Assembly: GCA_949511625.1 (NCBI GenBank)
Contig: CATFEX010000016.1
Coordinates: 1-32,431, forward strand
DNA length: 32,431 nucleotides
Direction: 5' to 3'
Origin: UBA11891 sp003533785
GTDB taxonomy: Bacteria; Bacteroidota; Bacteroidia; Flavobacteriales; Flavobacteriaceae
Each line of letters starts with the position of its first letter. Position 1 is the first letter of the stretch. The notes under the pieces are model-generated. The model did not search any database and was not told where the DNA came from. It saw only the letters and a program-made list of their open reading frames with translations. Of the stretch, positions 1 to 6,864 are shown one piece after another. Position numbers and translations under genes: made by a program.

Positions 1-315
1 CCCTCCCAGCTTCACCCCCTTCAAAAAACAGCATCGGACTATGCCATGTACCCTGCACTAGCAGAAAAAAACCTGAATCCAGCAGGCGAATGGAACAGCT
101 CTCGAATAGTATATACTCCAAAGCAGGTTGTCTATTATTTGAATGGAGAAGAAATGCTGTCTTTTCAACCAAATTCAGAAGAGTGGAAACAACGAAAAGC
201 CACTTCGAAATGGAAGGATTATCCCGACTATGCAAAATTTAAAAAAGGATACATTGGATTTCAGGATCATGGAAGTGGTTTGGCTTTTCGAAATATAAAA
301 ATCAGAAAGTTATAA
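1..315 (+). CDS. DUF1080 / 3-keto-disaccharide hydrolase family protein, C-terminal part
   Basis: The reading frame is open from base 1, so the gene starts upstream of the window; only the last 104 residues are visible. The segment has the end of a concanavalin-like beta-sandwich, with a WNSSRIVY strand, a VVYYLNGEEML strand and a final GYIGFQDHGSGLAFRNIKIRKL block. This last block is typical of the DUF1080 (PF06439) family, whose characterised members cleave 3-keto-glycosides. The stop is one base before the start of the next gene, an oxidoreductase, so the two are probably co-transcribed. Family membership is inferred from the tail only. The signal peptide and the catalytic region lie outside the window, so exact activity cannot be judged. 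Confidence 0.75.
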   Translation, partial: PSQLHPLQKTASDYAMYPALAEKNLNPAGEWNSSRIVYTPKQVVYYLNGEEMLSFQPNSEEWKQRKATSKWKDYPDYAKFKKGYIGFQDHGSGLAFRNIKIRKL

Positions 316-316
316 C

Positions 317-1654
317 ATGAAAAAAAGAGATTTTTTAAAGACTTCGGCGACTGCGTTAAGTGTGGCCTTTCTTCCCAAAGTGAGTTGGGCACTTCCGAGC
401 CAACAAAGAGTGAGAACCGCACATATCGGAGTAGGTGGTATGGGGCTAGAAGACCTAAATGCTATAGCTTCACACCCCCAAGTGACCGTTGCGGCGCTAT
501 GCGATGTGGATCAACGTGCCCTTGACAAAGCCCACGCTTTATTCCCTGAAGCCAAAGTATTTAAAGATTATCGGGAAATGTATGCACAATATGCCAGTCA
601 GATTGATGCTGTTGTTGTTAGCACACCCGATCATACACACGCACCAGCTTCCCTAATGGGAATGGAAAAAAATAAGCCTGTCTATTGTCAGAAACCACTG
701 ACACATCACGTGACAGAGGCACGAGCAATGAAAAAGATGGCTGCCGATAAAAACTTGGTGACCCAGATGGGAATTCAAGTACATTCATTTTATGACTATA
801 AATTAGCGACACAGCTAATTCAAGGAGGAATCATTGGCAAAGTACATACAGTTAATGCTTGGTCAAATAAAAATTGGGGTTTTGATGGCTCTGTACCCAA
901 AGGAACTGATCCCATTCCTGAACAGTTGGACTGGAACCTATGGCTGGGAACGGCAGCCGAACGCTCATACAAAGAAAATTACTATCACCCCGCCAATTGG
1001 CGCAAGCTCGTTGATTTTGGTTGTGGCACCCTTGGAGATATGGGGGTGCATATTTTTGATACACCGTACAACGCCCTAGCTCTAGATGTACCTAAAACGA
1101 TTAAAAATAAGTGCCGAAAACCTAATGGATTTGGTTACGCAGAAAATAATAAAGTAACCTATACTTTTGGACAAACACCCTATACAACTGAAACACTAAC
1201 CTGGATATGGGAGGATGGATATAAAGCACCAATAAAAAATAAAAATCTTCGTCTTCCTAACAATGATAAATTACCCAAGCAAGGAGCATTATTTTTTGGT
1301 GAAAAAGGCACGCTGCTTTTACCCCACTTTATGCAACTCCCCAAATTGATTGTAGAGGGTAAATATCAAGATTATGACATTGCCGAGTATGATCCCGATC
1401 AATCATTGGGAAATCCAGTTCGAAATTACGCTACAGAATCGCCCAAACATTATCACCAGTTTGTTGATGCTTGTCTTGGAAAAGCCGAATGTTCTGCTCC
1501 ATTTTCATATGCTTCTCGATTAACAGAAACAATTTTATTGGGAGTTATTGCAGGGCGTTTCCCCAACAAAACATTACACTGGGATGCTGAAAAAGCCCTG
1601 TTTGAAGAGAAGGAAGCCAATCAATATTTGGAAGGAGTAAATCGTTCTTTCTAA
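317..1654 (+). CDS. Gfo/Idh/MocA family oxidoreductase, Tat-like signal
   Basis: A 445-residue NAD(P)-dependent sugar oxidoreductase family protein. The N-terminus KKRDFLKTSATALSVAFLP resembles a Tat signal (KR in place of RR), so it is probably exported to the periplasm with its cofactor bound. The Rossmann motif GVGGMG follows at about residues 37-42. DHTHAP and QKPLTHH form the nucleotide/substrate region; the family's usual EKP is QKP here. GDMGVHIFDTP, near residue 240, is the C-terminal-domain segment that carries a conserved histidine. It begins one base after the DUF1080 gene and faces the GMC oxidoreductase. In Bacteroidota, secreted members of this family are often found with DUF1080 proteins and handle 3-keto sugars or perform redox steps on glycosides. 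The substrate is not determined by the sequence. Confidence 0.88.
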   Translation: MKKRDFLKTSATALSVAFLPKVSWALPSQQRVRTAHIGVGGMGLEDLNAIASHPQVTVAALCDVDQRALDKAHALFPEAKVFKDYREMYAQYASQIDAVVVSTPDHTHAPASLMGMEKNKPVYCQKPLTHHVTEARAMKKMAADKNLVTQMGIQVHSFYDYKLATQLIQGGIIGKVHTVNAWSNKNWGFDGSVPKGTDPIPEQLDWNLWLGTAAERSYKENYYHPANWRKLVDFGCGTLGDMGVHIFDTPYNALALDVPKTIKNKCRKPNGFGYAENNKVTYTFGQTPYTTETLTWIWEDGYKAPIKNKNLRLPNNDKLPKQGALFFGEKGTLLLPHFMQLPKLIVEGKYQDYDIAEYDPDQSLGNPVRNYATESPKHYHQFVDACLGKAECSAPFSYASRLTETILLGVIAGRFPNKTLHWDAEKALFEEKEANQYLEGVNRSF

Positions 1655-1677
1655 ACGGTATTTTATTCAAACAGGTT

Positions 1678-3369
1678 CTAAAGAACGCCTTCTTTCATCT
1701 GTACGGCTGCAAAATTGGCCGCTCGAGCCGTCATCGCCATAAACGTGAGTGAAGGATTTTTGGTTCCTGTAGAGGTCATGCATGCCCCATCCGTTACGAA
1801 TACATTTTTGCAGTCATAAAGCTGATTGTGAGCATTGGTAACAGCCACTTTGGGATCGTTCCCCATTCGGGCTCCACCCATTTCATGAATGTCCAATCCA
1901 GGAGCTTGTTTGGTGTCTGAAGGGCGAATGTCGGTACAACCGGCTTTGCGCAACATCGATGCAGCTTGTTCAAAAAAGTCAACTAATAATTTCTCGTCAT
2001 TATCGGTATAACCCACATTCATCACTGGACTGGGAATTCCATATTCATCCACCTCTTGTGAAAGTTTGATTTCATTTTCCCTGATGGGAACTGTTTCTCC
2101 CTGCATATACATTCGAACTCTCCAAGGGCCGGGTTTGGCTGCTTGTTCGACATACTTTGTGCCAAAAGGGGGTGTGTCATTTATCGAACGACCCCATCCT
2201 TCCCTGGAAGCAGTATAATTAACCAAATACCCCCCTTTGAAATTCATATCATTTCCATTAATGTTGCGGAAATTAGGAATCAATATAGAAGTGGGTCTTC
2301 GCCCGTAGTAATAACTGTTTAAATTTTCATGGTATTTTCCACTTACACTGCCTCTGTAATTATGAAAAGAAACATATTTACCCAAATTTCCGTTGCTATT
2401 GCCTAAGCCATTGGGGAATGTTGCTGACTTTGAATTTAATAAAATAGCATTGGAATTAATAGTGGCTGCATTGACAAAAATGACCTTCGCTGTAAATGTC
2501 TGTCTCTTTTTGGAATGACGATCAATCGTTTGCACCCCACTAGCTCGTTGATTTTTTTCGTCATAAATTATACCGGCCACAATTTGATTGGTCTGAATGG
2601 TTAGATTTCCTGTTTTTTGGGCCCAAGGTAAAGTAGAAGAATTTGGGCTAAAATAGGCACCTAAGGGACAGCCACGTTCGCAGCGGGTGCGAGCCAAACA
2701 GGTGTTTCTTCCTTGTTGTCGATGGATTTCTTTCACCTCTGTGAGATGTGCACATCTGCCAATCACAGGAGTTCGATTGGGGAAATGGGTTATTATTTTT
2801 TCTTTGATACTGGCTTCCGCCGCATTCATTTCCCAGGGTTTTAAAAATTCTCCGTCAGGGGCTTCCTCCAAACCGTCTCTATTACCACTAACGCCGATAA
2901 ATGTTTCTACATGGGAATACCAAGGCGCTAAGTCTTTATAGGCTATTGGCCATGAAAGGCTTCCATAACCGTCTCGGCCAGGAGAGGAAAATTCGTTTTG
3001 ACTCCACCGCTGTACTTGTCTAGCCCACATAATGCCTTTTCCTCCCAAATGATACCCACGAATCCAATCAAATGGTTTTTCTTGTACATAGGAATGGGCT
3101 TGGTCAGGAACGAATAAGTCCTTGGTATAATCATTGTAGGCATAGCAACGAGACAAAACAGGATTTTCTGCTTTGGCAGTTGCAGGCATACTACCACGCT
3201 GTTCCATATCCCAAGACTCATTCATCGCAGTAGTGTAGTCAGTCACGTGTTCCAAGTAGCGCCCACGTTCCAGCACAAGAGTTTTATACCCTTGATCACA
3301 AAACTCTTTCGCGGCCCAGCTGCCAGAAATACCGGAACCAATAACGATAACATCAAATTGATTTTCCAT
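1678..3369 (-). CDS. GMC-family FAD-dependent sugar dehydrogenase, large subunit
   Basis: The frame runs further upstream, but the start chosen is the ATG at 3369, giving 563 residues that begin MENQFDVIVIGSGISGS. This puts the FAD-binding GxGxxG motif directly at the N-terminus and leaves a 4-base gap after the upstream gene. Other family marks are HLGGKG near residue 108 and the C-terminal DIHEMGGARMG (active-site His) and GTKNPSLTFMAMTARAA (Asn) blocks. Cys224, Cys230 and Cys234 form C-X5-C-X3-C, the spacing known for the Fe-S cluster in the alpha subunit of bacterial FAD-glucose dehydrogenase. The protein has no signal peptide, so it probably travels through Tat with the small subunit encoded just upstream. 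The likely role is periplasmic oxidation of a sugar or glycoside, perhaps at C3, with electrons passed to a cytochrome not seen here. Confidence 0.88.
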   Translation of the reverse strand: MENQFDVIVIGSGISGSWAAKEFCDQGYKTLVLERGRYLEHVTDYTTAMNESWDMEQRGSMPATAKAENPVLSRCYAYNDYTKDLFVPDQAHSYVQEKPFDWIRGYHLGGKGIMWARQVQRWSQNEFSSPGRDGYGSLSWPIAYKDLAPWYSHVETFIGVSGNRDGLEEAPDGEFLKPWEMNAAEASIKEKIITHFPNRTPVIGRCAHLTEVKEIHRQQGRNTCLARTRCERGCPLGAYFSPNSSTLPWAQKTGNLTIQTNQIVAGIIYDEKNQRASGVQTIDRHSKKRQTFTAKVIFVNAATINSNAILLNSKSATFPNGLGNSNGNLGKYVSFHNYRGSVSGKYHENLNSYYYGRRPTSILIPNFRNINGNDMNFKGGYLVNYTASREGWGRSINDTPPFGTKYVEQAAKPGPWRVRMYMQGETVPIRENEIKLSQEVDEYGIPSPVMNVGYTDNDEKLLVDFFEQAASMLRKAGCTDIRPSDTKQAPGLDIHEMGGARMGNDPKVAVTNAHNQLYDCKNVFVTDGACMTSTGTKNPSLTFMAMTARAANFAAVQMKEGVL

Positions 3370-3373
3370 ACGA

Positions 3374-3904
3374 TTAATGTCTGTATAATGTATCCAAAGG
3401 ACCCAACGGGATATCTCCATCATATCGGCCAGGAAGAGGGAGGTGACGAAGCACCTCGGTGGCTCCTTGCTCCCCAGAGAAAAATTCGAAGAGACTTAAG
3501 TAGCGAGCTATACCTGCCCATCGCACATCTTCTTCGAATAACGATATGTTTGCGTCAAAGAGGGAGGAAATAATATTTTTTTGTTGGCTGTCGGTCAGAT
3601 TTTCAAACGGGTTTGAAAATGAATTCACACAGTAGTTTTGAAGATTACTTGCGGCTTCCCAAAAGGTCTCTTGACTTTTTTTTGCCCAACATTGCTCAAT
3701 GTAGCACACTATAAAGGCCCCTTTTTTTAAATTCCCTTGCGGATTGGAATAGTAGTTGCCTAGGATGATTCGGGAAAAGGACTCCATAAAAGAGCTCCAA
3801 GAACGGCTTTCAAAGGCAGTTAATCCCAGTGGGCGAAAGCTTGTTAGCAAACTATAGCCCAAACCTGTACTTGCAATAATTTTAAGCGAAGCTCTTCGAT
3901 CCAT
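3374..3904 (-). CDS. Gluconate 2-dehydrogenase subunit 3 family protein (Tat-exported small subunit)
   Basis: A 176-residue protein beginning MDRRASLKIIASTGLGYSLL, a twin-arginine signal with Arg3-Arg4 followed by a hydrophobic stretch. The mature part matches the small subunit family (PF13618) that partners GMC dehydrogenases: helical, with a segment around FSRIILGNYYSNPQGN and a hydrophobic core region including FWEAASNLQNYCVNSF. The GMC gene starts 4 bases after its stop, so the pair forms an operon. In characterised FAD-glucose dehydrogenases the small subunit is required for maturation and carries the catalytic subunit through the Tat pathway. The same role is inferred here because the GMC protein lacks its own signal. 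Confidence 0.8.
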   Translation of the reverse strand: MDRRASLKIIASTGLGYSLLTSFRPLGLTAFESRSWSSFMESFSRIILGNYYSNPQGNLKKGAFIVCYIEQCWAKKSQETFWEAASNLQNYCVNSFSNPFENLTDSQQKNIISSLFDANISLFEEDVRWAGIARYLSLFEFFSGEQGATEVLRHLPLPGRYDGDIPLGPLDTLYRH

Positions 3905-3919
3905 AAACGAATTATTTTC

Positions 3920-3950
3920 TCAATTTAAGAAAAATAAAGAGGGACTCAAA
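3920..3950 (-). promoter_or_regulatory. Possible promoter for the GMC/small-subunit operon
   Basis: Read on the minus strand, a TTTG (3947-3950) lies exactly 19 bases before TAAATTGA (3920-3927). This resembles the Bacteroidota TTTG-N19-TAnnTTTG arrangement. The -33 box and spacer fit fully, but the -7 box differs at its last two positions. The element would give a very short leader before the ATG at 3904. It is a weak call. Confidence 0.3.
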
Positions 3951-3997
3951 GTCGAATAATTATTTTAATTTCATAGTGAATTTATAAAGTATTAGAA

Positions 3998-5908
3998 ATG
4001 GAACTCCCTCTCAATTTAAAACACATCCCTCCTGGTAAATACCAGGAAAATCGTTTTGAAAAAATACACAACGTAACAGCCATTTCTGAAGCCGAAGGGG
4101 CTAGATGGGTAGCGGAGGAAATAGCCACACACATTCGAAGTTGTATCGATCGACCCTACATATTGGGATTGGCAACGGGTTCCTCTCCTATCCGAGTATA
4201 TCAATATTTGGTTCAGATGTACCGAGAAGAGGGATTGAGTTTTAAAAATGTTATTACTTTCAACCTAGACGAATATTTTGGAATTCCTTCCAATGATCTG
4301 CAGAGTTATCATCATTTTATGCATGAGCATTTGTTCGACCATATCGATATAGACCCTGCCAATATCCACATACCTAAAGGAGAACTTAACGTATCTTCCG
4401 TCCGCACCTATTGCCAGGGTTACGATGAGAAAATCGCCAGCCTTGGAGGCTTGGATTTTCAATTGCTTGGGATTGGCCGTACGGGCCATATTGGTTTTAA
4501 TGAACCGGGATCCCACCGAAACTCAGCTACACGATTGATCTCCTTGGATCCGGTCACTCGAGCCGATGCAGCCAAAGATTTTAATGGAATGGATAAAGTT
4601 CCTACCAAAGCGATCACTATGGGGATTGATACCATCATGAATGCCAAAAGGATTGTGCTATTAGCTTGGGGACAGCACAAAGCGCCTATCGTATCTAGAA
4701 CTATAGAAGGAACCATGACGGAAGCAGTACCTGCCACTTTTCTTCAAGAACACAACAACACAACTTGTCTTTTGGACCAAGAGTCTTCTGCATCGCTCAC
4801 TCGATTTAACACACCTTGGCTAGTGAAGGATTGTGACTGGACAGATTCCCTCAAGAAAAAAGCCATTGTTTGGTTGTGTGGAAAGACGAGTAAATCCATA
4901 CTCAAGCTCACTCAACGTGACTATAATGAAAACGGGCTTTCCGAATTATTAGCCACGGCGGGACAACCCTATGATCTAAATATCTGGATGTTCAATCAGT
5001 TGCAAAAAACGATTACTGGCTGGCCTGGGGGCAAACCGAATTTTTCGGATGAAAACCGACCCGAAAGGGCCGAACCTGCACAAAAAAAGTGCTTGATATT
5101 CAGCCCTCATCCGGATGACGATGTGATTTCTATGGGAGCGACTTTTGCTCGCCTTATTGATCAAGGACATGAGGTTCATGTTGCCTACCAGACCTCGGGA
5201 AACATTGCAGTTTCAGACGAAGATGCCCTGCGATTTCTGGAAGTATTTGAAACTACTTTTCAAGGAGAGAAGAATCTCAAAACCCTCAAAAAAGAACTCT
5301 TATCCAAGGAGGTAAATAATATGGCCTCTCCAATGGTTCGGACATTGAAAGGGGCGATTCGAAGAAGCGAATGCATGGGAGCTGCCCGTTTTTTAAAGCT
5401 TCCCCTATCTCAGCTTCATTTCATGGATTTGCCTTTTTACGAAACTGGAACCATCAAAAAAAAAGCCCCCTCAATGACTGATTTGAACCAAACAATTGCC
5501 TTAATTGAGGAATTAAAACCCCATCAGATATACGCAGCAGGAGACTTGGCAGACCCCCATGGAACTCACAGAATTTGTCTCGAAATATTATTTAAGGCTC
5601 TGGAAAAATTAAAAAAAGAACCTTATATGAAGGATTGTTGGGTCTGGCTCTACAGAGGAGCTTGGCAAGAATGGGACATCCATGAAATTGAAATGGCCGT
5701 TCCTATTAGTCCCGATCAAGTGGCTCAAAAACGTAATTCTATTCTATATCATCAATCTCAGAAAGACCGCGTAATGTTCCAAGGGGAGGACAATCGTGAA
5801 TTTTGGCTTCGAGCCGAAGAAAGAAATAGGGATACAGCATTGGTGTATAACGAACTTGGCATGGCTGAGTACGAATCAATGGAAGCATTTAGACGCTATC
5901 ACTATTGA
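3998..5908 (+). CDS. NagB-like glucosamine-6-phosphate deaminase fused to PIG-L family deacetylase
   Basis: A 636-residue two-domain protein. Residues ~20-275 form a glucosamine-6-phosphate deaminase/isomerase domain: GLATGSSP (57-64) phosphate loop, NLDEYFG (89-95), and GIGRTGHIGFNEPGS (158-172). Residues ~363-600 form a PIG-L (LmbE-like) N-acetylglucosaminyl deacetylase domain, with the metal-binding HPDDD at 371-375 and a late DPHGTH segment. The order suggests that one polypeptide handles amino-sugar deacetylation and deamination, probably in the cytoplasm since there is no signal peptide. The domain pair is common in Bacteroidota. In the NagB domain, Asp72, His143 and Glu148 of the E. 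coli enzyme match Asp91, His164 and Glu169, but the position of Asp141 is Thr162. Activity may therefore differ from classical NagB. Confidence 0.88.
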   Translation: MELPLNLKHIPPGKYQENRFEKIHNVTAISEAEGARWVAEEIATHIRSCIDRPYILGLATGSSPIRVYQYLVQMYREEGLSFKNVITFNLDEYFGIPSNDLQSYHHFMHEHLFDHIDIDPANIHIPKGELNVSSVRTYCQGYDEKIASLGGLDFQLLGIGRTGHIGFNEPGSHRNSATRLISLDPVTRADAAKDFNGMDKVPTKAITMGIDTIMNAKRIVLLAWGQHKAPIVSRTIEGTMTEAVPATFLQEHNNTTCLLDQESSASLTRFNTPWLVKDCDWTDSLKKKAIVWLCGKTSKSILKLTQRDYNENGLSELLATAGQPYDLNIWMFNQLQKTITGWPGGKPNFSDENRPERAEPAQKKCLIFSPHPDDDVISMGATFARLIDQGHEVHVAYQTSGNIAVSDEDALRFLEVFETTFQGEKNLKTLKKELLSKEVNNMASPMVRTLKGAIRRSECMGAARFLKLPLSQLHFMDLPFYETGTIKKKAPSMTDLNQTIALIEELKPHQIYAAGDLADPHGTHRICLEILFKALEKLKKEPYMKDCWVWLYRGAWQEWDIHEIEMAVPISPDQVAQKRNSILYHQSQKDRVMFQGEDNREFWLRAEERNRDTALVYNELGMAEYESMEAFRRYHY

Positions 5909-5959
5909 TTTTTTCAAAGTTTTTTCAAATGCATTTATTTAATGTAATATCTTTATTGA

Positions 5960-6268
5960 ATGTATAAAGCCTTGGCAATTTTATTATCGATATTATTTTT
6001 TACAGCTAATATTGAGCATTGGTCCGAGGTATTCCAAGCGCATGAACATCAAACCTGTGAATCGGCAAAGCATCATTTGCATAACGAGGGCTTTGATTGT
6101 GAACACAATGATTTTTTCTTTGTCACGCGTGTCTTTTTACCATCTCATTCAGAGGTCAATATTTTCGCTCCTTATTTTAGGAAAGACAATGACTTTTCGT
6201 ATTCCAACCCGCACACTTCTTTTGAACAAACGCTCAACCCGCTTCGAGGCCCCCCTGTTTTGTGTTAA
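5960..6268 (+). CDS. Small His-rich secreted or membrane protein, metal-operon type
   Basis: A 102-residue protein with a hydrophobic N-terminus (residues 1-18, probable signal or anchor) followed by a short His/Cys-rich stretch. It has nine histidines and three cysteines in total, including AHEHQTC, KHHLHNEGFDCEH and a terminal Cys. It ends in LRGPPVLC; an RGPP tail occurs in small periplasmic proteins encoded near heavy-metal transport genes, from memory of such families. It is first in a tight run leading to a lipoprotein and a TonB receptor of metal-receptor type. A role as a metal-binding or metal-sensing accessory (zinc or copper) is inferred from composition and context; no enzymatic motif is visible. 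An overlapping shifted frame at 6012-6281 is a shadow. Confidence 0.6.
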   Translation: MYKALAILLSILFFTANIEHWSEVFQAHEHQTCESAKHHLHNEGFDCEHNDFFFVTRVFLPSHSEVNIFAPYFRKDNDFSYSNPHTSFEQTLNPLRGPPVLC

Positions 6269-6315
6269 TATATTTCATTAACAAACTCTCTTTTACAAAA
6301 CACAAAACATTAAAA

Positions 6316-6864
6316 ATGAAAACATACTCTTATTTAAAACTACCCCTTTTGATGGGGCTAAGCCTCTTATTATTCCAATGTTCAAATGATGATGAAGACA
6401 CTCCTGAACTCATCAACGAAGAAGAAGAAATTAATCGAGTCAGTTTTGATGTGACGGTTAATAATTCAACCACTACATACACTTGGGATGAGGGAGACGC
6501 GAGCCTCAGTATTCCACTCAGTACAAATTCAACCTATGAAGTTGCTGTGAGTTTTTTCAATGCAACTGATCCGAGTGATGTAGAAGCAATCAACCCAGAA
6601 GTGATTGAAGAGGCCGATGAGCACCATGTCTTTTATGATAATAGCGGCTCAGTTTTAGCGATCACTAGTGCTAATTCTGATAATCAAGATAGTGCTGGGA
6701 ACCCTCTTGGGTTAAAAACAACATGGACAACAAGTGCAGCAGGAGATGCTGTCGTTAGGCTGTTTTTAATTCATGAACCCACAACCAAATCCGGAAATTC
6801 ACGAACTGACTTTGGTGGAGAAACAGATGTACAAGTTGATCTGAATGTTGCCGTATCTGAATAA
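6316..6864 (+). CDS. Acidic outer-membrane/surface lipoprotein upstream of TonB receptor
   Basis: The start chosen is the ATG at 6316 (182 residues) because it places a lipoprotein signal at the N-terminus: MKTYSYLKLPLLMGLSLLLFQC with Cys22 as the acylated residue. An acidic run, SNDDED, follows; such runs after the cysteine act as lipoprotein export signals to the cell surface in Bacteroidota. The mature part is beta-rich, with SFDVTVNNSTTTYTW and YEVAVSFFNATDPSD, then EEADEHHVFYD, whose His/Glu/Asp residues could bind metal. Similar proteins in flavobacteria carry a vague periplasmic-binding-fold name. It overlaps the next gene, a TonB receptor, by 20 bases, so the two are translationally linked. 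A role in metal capture for that receptor is inferred. Confidence 0.65.
   Translation: MKTYSYLKLPLLMGLSLLLFQCSNDDEDTPELINEEEEINRVSFDVTVNNSTTTYTWDEGDASLSIPLSTNSTYEVAVSFFNATDPSDVEAINPEVIEEADEHHVFYDNSGSVLAITSANSDNQDSAGNPLGLKTTWTTSAAGDAVVRLFLIHEPTTKSGNSRTDFGGETDVQVDLNVAVSE

Noticed and set aside
3370..3423. Longer start for the GMC oxidoreductase
   Set aside because: The extra 18 residues overlap the small-subunit gene and precede the Rossmann start with no homology; ATG at 3369 fits better.
6012..6281. 89-residue frame overlapping the His-rich protein
   Set aside because: Shifted frame of the small gene without a signal peptide or His/Cys pattern; the 5960 frame has both.
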